Positions 9,147 through 16,461 are shown, counted from the stretch's first letter. The stretch: DNA of 64,000 nt from an uncultured Bacteroidales bacterium (GCA_900316055.1 ONBK01000013.1:25577-89576); one strand, 5' to 3'. The notes: generated by a model from the letters alone, not told the origin. Numbers and translations are program-made.

Positions 9147-9300
9147 CTATCGGTTTTGCTCCCCTTTTGCAATCCCTCTGTTCCCCTTTTGCCTCGGTAT
9201 ATGGTAATGCCATGGTTCCGATAGTGTTCCTATATTGATGCTTCGGTGGTCCGTCGGTGATGTTTCAACGAAGGGCCATTATCTAAAAAGGAGCGATTTA
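9147..9300 (+). repeat. Dispersed repeat A, copy 1
   Basis: About 150 bp that align with 52847-52977. Shared blocks include CTATCnGTTTTnCTCCCCTTTT, CTTTTGCCTCGGTA, CTTCGGTG and a well-conserved end containing CATTATCTAAAAAGGAGCG. Copy 1 has an extra segment of about 20 nt in the middle. On the other strand the first part is a run of purine-rich AAAAGGGGAG units. No coding frame is conserved between the copies (copy 1 has a stop where copy 2 is open). Both copies lie next to Fic-family genes. Confidence 0.75.
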
Positions 9301-9350
9301 ATTAGTTGTTCAAATAACTTTTGATATCTTTGTTTTTCATAATAGCATCT

Positions 9351-10367
9351 TTACTTCTGCTTTACATTCAAAATATAAGAGCCCAATTCTTCAGACCATA
9401 CGGTATCAAGATAGTATGTGCCATCGAGTTCAATTACTTCTCCAGTTCTACGGTTTATCATCTGTTTAATTGGCTGGCCTATCTTGCTTTTGATGTCATC
9501 ATCCATCGGTACAATCTGCACGGATAAAACCTCATCCAATGCCGCTTTTAGTCTCGGACAATCCTTTATCTGCACATCAAACCCTACTCTCGGAACTCCT
9601 CGCATTGAGAACCATCCTTGTGACGTTTTGTATGCGACATCAACATAAAAAGAATGAGACAGGCCCTGCATCAAATATCTGTAAGGAATAAGCATCGTTT
9701 TCACACCGCCCTTGACATTTGTAGAATCAACATATACCTCTTCTTCATACAGAACATCCAGTACGTTATTGGTACTGTCAAGGAAAGCAATTCTTACGCT
9801 GTCCATCAGATAATCTTCATAGTTGGTGATGACAAAACTGGCATAAGGTTCATCGTCATCTTTGCCAATAACAAGAATAATATTGGCAAAATGGGTAGGT
9901 GCCTGCCATGAGACAGGTATGATTGTGAAGCACATCAATTCCACATCCTCTGTATTAACGGTTTGCCATTCCACAATACGGCCCAACGCCTCGCCAGAGC
10001 AATCAAATTGAAAGAACCGTTCATCCTTCATTGCATAGCCCCAGAAGTTTGCTGCCGTGGCCCGCATCATCAAGGTAAACTCGAATACCGAATCGTTCTC
10101 TATCACCTCTGCCATACGTTCCATCATTCGGCAAACCTGCTCGGAATACGACTCTGCAGAAAGTGTGGTATCTTCAAAAAAACAATATACAGAGTCAATC
10201 AAATTAATTAGTGACACCCTCTGCGGATCATTGATTTCATAATCTGCTGCCCATTCACGTAAGAAATCTGGCCACCTTTGCTCTTGTTCATTTTCTGTGG
10301 CTTTCTGCGATGGGCCGCAAGACGCCAGAGTTATAATACATAGAGTGATAATTGACAGTCTTTTCAT
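9351..10367 (-). CDS. Hypothetical lipoprotein
   Basis: A 338-residue exported lipoprotein: signal MKRLSIITLCIITLASC with the lipobox LASC at about residue 17, then a Gln/Glu-rich linker. I do not recognise the family. The middle is rich in beta-strand-like segments (ELMCFTIIPVSW, YASFVITNYEDYL) and in Asp/Glu. It is the last gene of a leftward group of six AT-rich genes (12084 to 9351), separated from the preceding one by about 24 nt, so it is probably in the same operon. It sits between repeat A and the small membrane-protein genes. Confidence 0.65.
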   Translation of the reverse strand: MKRLSIITLCIITLASCGPSQKATENEQEQRWPDFLREWAADYEINDPQRVSLINLIDSVYCFFEDTTLSAESYSEQVCRMMERMAEVIENDSVFEFTLMMRATAANFWGYAMKDERFFQFDCSGEALGRIVEWQTVNTEDVELMCFTIIPVSWQAPTHFANIILVIGKDDDEPYASFVITNYEDYLMDSVRIAFLDSTNNVLDVLYEEEVYVDSTNVKGGVKTMLIPYRYLMQGLSHSFYVDVAYKTSQGWFSMRGVPRVGFDVQIKDCPRLKAALDEVLSVQIVPMDDDIKSKIGQPIKQMINRRTGEVIELDGTYYLDTVWSEELGSYILNVKQK

Positions 10368-10391
10368 GTGTTCAATAGTTTTTTATTATAA

Positions 10392-10904
10392 TTATAAGCC
10401 GTCATTTTGCATCCAATCAGCAGGCCATGGATATTGATATTTATCCCATAGTATTTCACAATAGTGTTTAGCACTCTTTTTGTCTGAGAAATCAATATTT
10501 TTAGACAATAGTACATTATTGCCATTCTTTAGATCAACCTCTCGTCTATAGACAACCGTATAAGCATGATCCACATAATGTTTTTTTACTCCTAAATTCA
10601 GTGACTCATACTCAAAACCTCCCCAACTTTTTTCTACACTCCTACCATTTATTGCAAGTTCTAATTTATCAGACATGAAATCTAAAAAAGATTTTTCGTC
10701 GGTTGCACTGTAATACTCAAGATTTACAACCTCTCTCATTGCCCGTAATGCATACTTCTTATATTCATCTTCTTTTTTTGTTTCATATCTACTTGAACTT
10801 AGGTCGAGCCCTACTTGATTTAGCAATTCCTTTTTTGTGTCAGCTTTGCCAAATAGTAGGCCACAAATGGCTAAAACAATAAGCATTAAAACAAACCCGG
10901 CCAT
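10392..10904 (-). CDS. Hypothetical protein with N-terminal membrane anchor
   Basis: 170 residues with one N-terminal hydrophobic helix (about residues 2-19, GFVLMLIVLAICGLLFG) and a polar remainder rich in Lys, Glu and Tyr. No recognised domain. The coding DNA is clearly more AT-rich than the housekeeping genes nearby. It belongs to the leftward group at 9.35-12.08 kb. Single-pass topology with the bulk on one side of the membrane is predicted from the hydrophobicity only. Confidence 0.55.
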   Translation of the reverse strand: MAGFVLMLIVLAICGLLFGKADTKKELLNQVGLDLSSSRYETKKEDEYKKYALRAMREVVNLEYYSATDEKSFLDFMSDKLELAINGRSVEKSWGGFEYESLNLGVKKHYVDHAYTVVYRREVDLKNGNNVLLSKNIDFSDKKSAKHYCEILWDKYQYPWPADWMQNDGL

Positions 10905-10966
10905 ATTATTTAATTATTCTTAACTCATTTGGAGGTATTGCATTATTTTATCCATTGTACTATATT

Positions 10967-11185
10967 TTACAAATATCTGCTGATTGTTCGGATTGCACCC
11001 TCCAAATCATCAACTTTACTTTCTAAATCATTTACGTTATCTTGTAATTCGTAAATATCGTATTCCGCATATTCTAACCGATTGCTTGTTATGATAATTA
11101 TAATAGTCAATATAATACAGGCCAACAAAGTGACTATTGCAATGTACGGAGACCATTCTTTGATTTTTTCAATAACTATTTTCAT
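10967..11185 (-). CDS. Small membrane-anchored coiled-coil protein
   Basis: 72 residues: a short amphipathic start, one membrane helix (SPYIAIVTLLACIILTIIII, about 12-33) and a heptad-like acidic coiled coil (ELQDNVNDLESKVDDLEG). It looks like a shorter paralogue of the neighbouring 120-residue protein: both have SPYI(A/S)IV followed by an Ala/Cys-containing membrane helix, then an Asn-Arg/His-Lys turn and a coiled coil. Unknown function. Confidence 0.5.
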   Translation of the reverse strand: MKIVIEKIKEWSPYIAIVTLLACIILTIIIIITSNRLEYAEYDIYELQDNVNDLESKVDDLEGAIRTISRYL

Positions 11186-11198
11186 ATTTTTATTGTTT

Positions 11199-11561
11199 TT
11201 AGTAATGCCTTTTCATTGGCCAATCGTCATCAAACACTCTTGATGTATTATAGTCATCTAAAAAACTATTAGTTCTGTCAAGGTCTTGTTGGATATATGA
11301 CTGATTATTCCATATTCGTTGTTGTCCATTGTATAAATCATTTATCTGCTTACTATGTTGATTTAGAATATCAAGTAATGTAAACTCTTTGTCATCCGCC
11401 TTGAAGAATGGTTTTGATGCATAATTTGATATAGTGTTCTCTGCCTGCTTAAGTTTGTGATTGGTGGAAACACAAACAAAGGAAAGAGCAATGCATCCTG
11501 CAAGAGAAACAATCGAAATATATGGACTTGCAGTACTTATCCAATTTACATTTTTCTTCAT
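11199..11561 (-). CDS. Small membrane protein, paralogue of the downstream gene
   Basis: 120 residues from the ATG at 11561 (MKKNVNWISTASPYISIV); the frame is open a little further upstream but there it overlaps the previous gene. One membrane helix (about 12-35), then a polar, probably helical region with a QxxxxLDRTNSFLDDYN segment near the end. The shared SPYIxIV membrane helix with the 72-residue protein suggests tandem duplication. No known domain. Confidence 0.5.
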   Translation of the reverse strand: MKKNVNWISTASPYISIVSLAGCIALSFVCVSTNHKLKQAENTISNYASKPFFKADDKEFTLLDILNQHSKQINDLYNGQQRIWNNQSYIQQDLDRTNSFLDDYNTSRVFDDDWPMKRHY

Positions 11562-11569
11562 ATAATTAT

Positions 11570-11884
11570 CTATTTTATTACTCCAATTAATGCTAAAAAG
11601 CAAATAATACCAAAGAAAATTAGCAAACAGCCACACCCTTCATTTTCTTCAAAGAAGTCTTTGATTCCGTCTTTATGGTTTTTGAATAATTGCACAATAA
11701 GCCATATTACAAAGATTGCTGCTGCAAGCATTAACAATCCGAGTAAGCCGGAGCCAAACGATGTGTCATCAGACCTTGTATCACGATAATCGTCATATAC
11801 TTCATCCATTACCCATTGTTGGGCGCGGAGTCTGTTAATGGTAATTAATAAAGAGCCTATGGCGAATGCTAACTTTTTCTTCAT
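11570..11884 (-). CDS. Small two-helix membrane protein with possible signal peptide
   Basis: 104 residues. A signal-like start (MKKKLAFAIGSLLITINRLRAQ) is followed by a charged stretch rich in Asp (VYDDYRDTRSDDT), a Gly-rich first membrane helix (GLLGLLMLAAAIFVIWLIV, about 46-66), a charged loop with GCGC, and a second membrane helix at the C-terminus. It overlaps the previous gene by 4 nt (ATGA), so the two are coupled. Family unknown. Confidence 0.5.
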   Translation of the reverse strand: MKKKLAFAIGSLLITINRLRAQQWVMDEVYDDYRDTRSDDTSFGSGLLGLLMLAAAIFVIWLIVQLFKNHKDGIKDFFEENEGCGCLLIFFGIICFLALIGVIK

Positions 11885-12084
11885 TTCTTGTTATTTTGAT
11901 TGGGGAAAACAACATTTTCCCAGTTAAAGCTGTTACAATTTGTTGCATCTGTCCGCCCATACACTATTCCTCCCTTTTCTTTGCAATAAAATTGTCCGTT
12001 TTCTAAATCGGTACGTTTCTCTTTCTTGGAACAACCTGCACACATTTTGAATAAACCAGGGTATTTACTATCGTCTTTCTTCAT
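11881..12084 (-). CDS. Small cysteine-rich protein (possible zinc ribbon)
   Basis: 67 residues, soluble and basic. It has a CAGC pair near residue 15 and two further cysteines (FYCKEKGG and TNCNSF), a spacing that could bind one zinc ion. First gene of the leftward group of six; the only promoter signature upstream is inside element B about 320 nt away, so B may serve as the leader or be a separate transcript. No family recognised. Confidence 0.5.
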   Translation of the reverse strand: MKKDDSKYPGLFKMCAGCSKKEKRTDLENGQFYCKEKGGIVYGRTDATNCNSFNWENVVFPNQNNKK

Positions 12085-12246
12085 GTTGTTTTTATTTGTG
12101 TTTTATAATCATTCATCACTACCATCAACCGCGGGCATTCTTTGATTGGTTAATTTATAACAATAAGAAAAGGCATGAGGTTATGTGCTCATGTCCGTTG
12201 TTATTGAGGTAACGCCAATCACCTTTGAAGGAACGGGGTATAAGGA

Positions 12247-12440
12247 ACATATCTCACGCCTGAAGATATGCTACAGAGATATAGCATACACAATCAAGCG
12301 AAAGCATAAATGCTCCGTCCTCCTTCACGAAACTTGGCGTATTTCAATAACAGGACAGTATAGCAATGCTTTTCTTGCTTACAGCTTTCGCTCTCGAAAG
12401 CAAGTGCAAAGATACAAACTTAATTTGATATGGCAAAAAA
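12247..12440 (-). repeat. Dispersed element B, copy 1 (candidate structured RNA)
   Basis: About 194 bp that align with 53037-53232. Read on the minus strand it starts with a TATCTTTG box (12407-12414), then hairpin H1 (7-bp perfect stem, 12384-12390 with 12395-12401, loop CTCT), a variable middle, hairpin H2 (TATGCTA/TAGCATA, 12267-12288) and hairpin H3 (7-bp stem, 9-nt loop, 12248-12270). H2 and H3 share 4 nt, so their full stems exclude each other. In copy 2 the H1 stem is kept although one pair is swapped (T-A to A-T). The element lies upstream of the leftward gene group and about 60 nt before the RAYT gene on the other strand. Confidence 0.7.
12407..12414 (-). promoter_or_regulatory. -7 promoter box of element B copy 1
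   Basis: Minus strand TATCTTTG, preceded by GCCATATC about 15 nt upstream, the same layout as in front of both tRNA genes in this window. Confidence 0.65.
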
Positions 12441-12443
12441 AAA

Positions 12444-12474
12444 TTTGGTACATCTTTAAAAAGGTGTATTTTTG
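12444..12474 (+). promoter_or_regulatory. Promoter of the RAYT gene
   Basis: TTTG at 12444-12447 and TATTTTTG at 12467-12474, 19 nt apart: a full -33/-7 Bacteroidetes promoter. It starts at the right edge of element B and reads into the ATG at 12497. Confidence 0.7.
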
Positions 12475-12496
12475 CAATTGGAAAATCATCTATAAT

Positions 12497-13777
12497 ATGG
12501 CACAAAAGAATGACGAAAGACCGAGCGTGTGGAGGCCGGTAGACCCGACTAGGCACCACCGTGAGAACGGATGGGACTACCGCGGGCGTGCCATATATCA
12601 TTTTACCCTTGTGGTGGAAGAGAGGTACCCTCTGTTCGGGACGCTGGAGGGCGACAGCGCCGAGAAGGCGTTCGTCAGGCTCAATAACTTCGGTCACCGC
12701 GTTTATAGGATGCTGGACGAGCTGGCTCAGTTCTATAAGGGGAAAGGATTCGCCCTGAAGGTGCTGGCGCAGAAGGTGATGCCCGACCATATCCACCTTG
12801 TCATCCAGGTGCTGGAGCCGCTGCCGCAGAGCATCGGGGCGGTGGTGCGGGGGTTCAAGAGCGGGTGCACCAAGGTTTACAAGCAGGAGTACTTGGGCGA
12901 CAGGGCTTTTTGCGGCGGCGAGGGTAACGGCGGACTTGGCGGTGGCGAGAACGCCACCGGGGTGCACGGAAGCGGGGAGAACGGAACTAGGGTGCACGGA
13001 AGCGGAGTGCATGAGACCGGAGTGTACGGAAGCGGATGGACTGGACGTAGCGAGGGGCTTGGCGGCGAGAATGGCGAGGAGGCTCTCGTGCAGTTTGCAC
13101 GCATTTTTGCGGGCAGGGGGAGCATCTGGGAACAAAACCCAGCCTACTACCATGAACGTATCCTCCACGCACCGGGACAGCTGCGCCACATGATAGACTA
13201 TGTCAAGGATAACCCGCGCCGACTCTGGCTCAAAAAACACCATCCCAACCTCTTCAAGCTACACCGAAAGACTGAGGTCTGCTGCTTGTCTTTCACCACT
13301 TTGGGCAACCATTTCCTCCTCGATTGGCCCGACCGACAGATGGTGGAGATGTCTCGCAGTGCCACCGACGGGCAGATACAGGAAAGACTTCAGGCGGTGC
13401 TGGCAGCGGCACACAACGGGGCAATTACCTATACAGCCGCTATCAGCAAGGGCGAGAAACTGATAGCCCGCACCCTGCGGGAGCAGAGGTACCCTCTGGT
13501 GGTGCTCCTTAACGACGGTTTCCCCAAGGAGGGGTCTCCCCATGAACGCTACTACAAGCCGGGAGGGCTCTATTTCGAGGCTTGCGCAAAAGGGCAGCTG
13601 CTGTTATTGGAACCGACGGAACAGACAATCCTTGACACCTCCATACAGGCTGCGGTGGAAGAGACGCTGCGCCGGAAGGCGGAGGCGCGCCATTACCGCT
13701 ACACCCCAATCCCTGTGACCACCGACCGCTACCGCTTTGCCGCCCTCAACGAGATGGCACGACGGATGTCAAAATAG
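12497..13777 (+). CDS. RAYT-like Y1 (IS200/REP-associated) transposase with C-terminal extra domain
   Basis: 426 residues. The N-terminal half is a Y1 HUH nuclease: HUH motif MPDHIHLVIQV at about 95-105 and the catalytic tyrosine in MIDYVKDNPRR (Y235). Between them is a Gly-rich degenerate repeat (about 141-185, units like VHGSGE/VYGSGW) that looks like a late insertion. The C-terminal 170 residues contain AISKGEKLIARTLREQ and a later KPGGLYFEACAKGQLLLLEP, resembling a Rossmann DprA/LOG-like fold; that is inference. RAYTs are single-copy domesticated transposases linked to dispersed palindromic repeats. The start at 12497 follows a good promoter; the frame is open upstream only through element B. 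Confidence 0.82.
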   Translation: MAQKNDERPSVWRPVDPTRHHRENGWDYRGRAIYHFTLVVEERYPLFGTLEGDSAEKAFVRLNNFGHRVYRMLDELAQFYKGKGFALKVLAQKVMPDHIHLVIQVLEPLPQSIGAVVRGFKSGCTKVYKQEYLGDRAFCGGEGNGGLGGGENATGVHGSGENGTRVHGSGVHETGVYGSGWTGRSEGLGGENGEEALVQFARIFAGRGSIWEQNPAYYHERILHAPGQLRHMIDYVKDNPRRLWLKKHHPNLFKLHRKTEVCCLSFTTLGNHFLLDWPDRQMVEMSRSATDGQIQERLQAVLAAAHNGAITYTAAISKGEKLIARTLREQRYPLVVLLNDGFPKEGSPHERYYKPGGLYFEACAKGQLLLLEPTEQTILDTSIQAAVEETLRRKAEARHYRYTPIPVTTDRYRFAALNEMARRMSK

Positions 13778-13779
13778 GG

Positions 13780-14358
13780 CTATGCCGGCAGCGAGGCGGC
13801 GATGTCGCGGGCGAGTTCTTCGAAACGGAAGAAGCGGTGGCCGCTGTGGTTTTTCCATATCACTTTCTGATGATGGGGGAACATCTCCAACAATGCGGAG
13901 TGGTCGCCCAACAGCTCGTCATCGGTGCTGAGGGCGAAGTGGAGCGGTGTGTCATCCGGCCATCTTCCCGACTGGTTCAGTGACACTTGACGTTGAAACA
14001 CCTCGCGGTCGAAAGTGCGGTAGATTTCCAGATAGTCCTTCTCCCCCACCTCGTTCTGCATTATCACGCGGCGGATGGTGGTCTCCACGTCGTGGACGGG
14101 GTTGATTGCCCACACGGGACCGTGGAAAAAAGCTGTGGCGCAGAGCGTCTGGTAGCCACCGAAACTGCTGCCAACAATCATCCTTACTGATTCTTTTTCA
14201 ACGGTCTGACATATCTGCTCCTGTATCTGCTGCGGAGCGCGGTGGTCGTAATCGAAGGTGGGCGACACTACCCGATGTTCCGGCAGCATCTTGCGCAGCA
14301 GCTGCCCTTTGGTGGCGTTGCCGGTCGAACCGTAGCCGTGGATGTAGAGAATGGTCAT
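13780..14358 (-). CDS. YqiA/YcfP-type alpha/beta hydrolase
   Basis: 192-residue small esterase of the alpha/beta-hydrolase fold, UPF0227 (YqiA/YcfP) type. The oxyanion-hole region is LYIHGYGSTG at the N-terminus, the nucleophile elbow is GSSFGGYQ near residue 63-70, the acid is probably in STDDELLGDH and the base His in NHSGHRFF near the C-terminus. Cytoplasmic, substrate unknown. It converges with the RAYT gene with only 2 nt between the stops. Confidence 0.8.
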   Translation of the reverse strand: MTILYIHGYGSTGNATKGQLLRKMLPEHRVVSPTFDYDHRAPQQIQEQICQTVEKESVRMIVGSSFGGYQTLCATAFFHGPVWAINPVHDVETTIRRVIMQNEVGEKDYLEIYRTFDREVFQRQVSLNQSGRWPDDTPLHFALSTDDELLGDHSALLEMFPHHQKVIWKNHSGHRFFRFEELARDIAASLPA

Positions 14359-14543
14359 AACAGGTGTTTTTAAGGGTTGAAAAATGTACCGTCAACTTAC
14401 CTTCACCCTATCATCTCCTACTGTGGTAGGACATGGGTAGGAGTTGATACGGTGTTGGGTAGGAGTTGGTAAGGAGATAATACTAAGTATCAGCGGATTA
14501 TACGGTTGTTAAAATATGTTATAGGAGGTAACCAGGAAGAGTT

Positions 14544-15227
14544 TTATGAAATAATTTTAATTAGTTGATTCCGAATTTGTTTTGATGGAAAAATATTCTT
14601 GGAGGCAATGATATGCCGGAGATGGGCGAGGATGCGCTGGAGACTCTCTTCCGGTGTGCGGTCACAAAGACCGTTCTCGCGGCCGAAGAGGTGCTCGGGG
14701 GTGGTGAGGAGGGCCCAGCCCCAACCGTAGCGGTTGCCATGCTTGTCGGTGGGGTAGACGAAATCCTCGGTGACGACGCGGCAGGCCATCTGGAGGCGGG
14801 TGACATAGGAGTCGAAACGACTGCGCATCTTGGGGCCGTCGAAGCCGCAGGCGGAACGGAGGTCGCGGGTAATCATGCTGCCGTTGATACGGAGGATTTC
14901 CAAGATGGTGCCTTCAATGCTGTCCTCGGCAGGCTCGGGATACTTGGCACGGCGGTAGTTGCAGAGGTCGGGCCACCACTCCATACTGACGAAGCCGGCT
15001 TTCCCGTCGAAGAACTTGCCGTAGGCAAAATGACCTTCGGTGACGATGGGACCTTTCCACTGCCAGAGGGGCCACTCCCAGCCGTCGTCGGTCCTCACAT
15101 AGCGGCATTCGGGTGCCACCAGTTCGTCGGCCGAAAAGCCGGGGATGCCGCTGTCCAGCAGCGGCACAAGGCCTATCTCCAGGATGGCTTCCATGAGTTC
15201 GGGACAACTGCCAATCTTGTTTTTCAT
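14544..15227 (-). CDS. AlkZ-related protein (winged-helix)
   Basis: 227 residues, similar to the AlkZ-related family (distant relatives of the YcaQ/AlkZ DNA glycosylases). Recognised by WEWPLWQWKGPIV, the AYGKFFDGKAGFVSMEWWPD region and FDSYVTRLQMACRVV followed by GNRYGWGWALL. No enzymatic role is proven for this branch. The ATG at 15227 directly follows a TATTTTTG promoter box, so the mRNA would have almost no leader; the longer frame upstream would begin before the promoter and is rejected. Divergent from mscS. Confidence 0.72.
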   Translation of the reverse strand: MKNKIGSCPELMEAILEIGLVPLLDSGIPGFSADELVAPECRYVRTDDGWEWPLWQWKGPIVTEGHFAYGKFFDGKAGFVSMEWWPDLCNYRRAKYPEPAEDSIEGTILEILRINGSMITRDLRSACGFDGPKMRSRFDSYVTRLQMACRVVTEDFVYPTDKHGNRYGWGWALLTTPEHLFGRENGLCDRTPEESLQRILAHLRHIIASKNIFPSKQIRNQLIKIIS

Positions 15228-15231
15228 GGTG

Positions 15232-15239
15232 CAAAAATA
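15232..15239 (-). promoter_or_regulatory. -7 box of the AlkZ-related gene, near-leaderless
   Basis: Minus strand TATTTTTG, 4 nt before the ATG at 15227. The transcript would start at or within a few bases of the start codon. Confidence 0.6.
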
Positions 15240-15271
15240 CACTTTTTTTCGAATATGTCGATTGTTTTTTG

Positions 15272-15279
15272 TATTTTTG
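15272..15279 (+). promoter_or_regulatory. -7 box of mscS
   Basis: TATTTTTG about 21 nt before the mscS ATG, divergent from the AlkZ-related gene promoter; the two boxes are about 32 nt apart. Confidence 0.6.
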
Positions 15280-15300
15280 CATTTTAAATTTTGAATATCT

Positions 15301-16377
15301 ATGTTATTATTAGACGACAATAATGCCGCATTGGTGGCCGCTATGACACAAAACAATAATACCGCTGATATCGTGGTTCCGGACCATATTAAAGAGGCTC
15401 ACGATACGTTGGCTGGCATAAAGGATAGTTTGAGTAATATGGGCCTTAGCGACCTGAAGGATGTGGTCACGGGAGAGAATACCCTTATCAAGGACGGCCT
15501 GCATGCGTTGGTGCAGTTGACGGTGGAGTTTGTTCCCAAGCTGCTCATCGCCATTATCATCCTCTGGGTGGGTATGAAACTGAGCAAGATGCTCAAGAGG
15601 GTCATCATTAAAGCGTTGGACAAGAGGGGTGCCGAACCGTCGCTGAAGACCTTCTTGGGTTCGTTGGTGGATGTGCTGATGAAGGCTATGATTGTCATCA
15701 TGGCGATGGATGTCATCGGCATCAAGGCCACCTCGTTCATCGCCCTGTTGGGTGCTATGGGTCTGGCCATCGGTATGGCGATGCAGGGCACACTGCAGAA
15801 CTTTGCCGGCGGCGTGATTATCCTGCTGATGAAGCCCTTCAAGGTGGATGATTATATCGAATGTGGCACGTACAAGGGCTATATTAAGGAGATACGTATC
15901 TTCCACACTATTATGCGTCCGTTCAACGGTCGCACCATCATCATTCCCAATAGTGAGCTGGCCACCAAGAGCCTTATCAACCACACCAAGGAGCCGCTGA
16001 TCCGTCTCGACGTGGTGGCATCGGTGGCTTACGGCACCGACTTGGCGAAGGTCAAGGAGGTGTTGTGGGAGGTCATCAAGGCCGAACCTCTTATCAAGTG
16101 GGAGCCCAAAGCGCCGGTGATTGCCGTCAGCGACCTGAACAACAGCTCGGTGGATCTCTCCGTATGGCTGTGGGTCACGGTGGAGGACTACTGGGAGGTG
16201 TGGAAACATATCCGCGAGGATATCTATATCGCCTTCAACAATGCCGGTGTGGAGATTCCGTTCCCGCAGGTCACTGTGCATCAGGGAAAGGACAATGGCC
16301 CCATCCACATGGAGCACCGCACCGTTGTCGACCGCCCCGCCACTGTTGAAGGAGAGAAGATTGGAACGGGAGATTGA
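15301..16377 (+). CDS. mscS: MscS-family small-conductance mechanosensitive channel
   Basis: 358-residue inner membrane channel that opens on membrane tension and protects against hypo-osmotic shock. An N-terminal region (about 1-70) precedes TM1 (VPKLLIAIIILWVGM), TM2, and the pore helix GAMGLAIGMAMQGTLQNFAGGVIILLM with the typical Gly/Ala packing. The beta domain follows (FKVDDYIECGTYKGYI, PNSELATKSLINHT). Length is normal for the short MscS class. It is divergent from the AlkZ-related gene and followed by a GGTGARA tandem repeat. Confidence 0.9.
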   Translation: MLLLDDNNAALVAAMTQNNNTADIVVPDHIKEAHDTLAGIKDSLSNMGLSDLKDVVTGENTLIKDGLHALVQLTVEFVPKLLIAIIILWVGMKLSKMLKRVIIKALDKRGAEPSLKTFLGSLVDVLMKAMIVIMAMDVIGIKATSFIALLGAMGLAIGMAMQGTLQNFAGGVIILLMKPFKVDDYIECGTYKGYIKEIRIFHTIMRPFNGRTIIIPNSELATKSLINHTKEPLIRLDVVASVAYGTDLAKVKEVLWEVIKAEPLIKWEPKAPVIAVSDLNNSSVDLSVWLWVTVEDYWEVWKHIREDIYIAFNNAGVEIPFPQVTVHQGKDNGPIHMEHRTVVDRPATVEGEKIGTGD

Positions 16378-16432
16378 GAAGGTGAGAGGTGAGAGGTGAA
16401 AGGTGAGAGGTGAAAGGTGAGAGGTGAAAGGT
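16377..16432 (+). repeat. Tandem heptamer repeat (AGGTGAG/AGGTGAA)
   Basis: About seven units of a 7-nt repeat alternating AGGTGAG and AGGTGAA in the 84-nt spacer after mscS. The complement (CACCTTTCACC-like words) recurs inside the neighbouring Lnb-like and glycosyltransferase genes. Confidence 0.85.
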
Positions 16433-16461
16433 ACATAATAGTTTATAAATTAAGAAAATAA

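Noticed and set aside
9325-9332. TATCTTTG on the plus strand after repeat A
   Set aside because: It would only transcribe antisense into the lipoprotein gene; a single box match in AT-rich DNA is weak.
12185-12496. Upstream extension of the RAYT reading frame through element B
   Set aside because: The promoter and the conserved N-terminus place the start at 12497.
14359-14543. Possible small gene or regulatory RNA between the esterase and AlkZ-related genes
   Set aside because: Only two GGGTAGGAGTTG-like words and no frame, promoter or hairpin worth calling.
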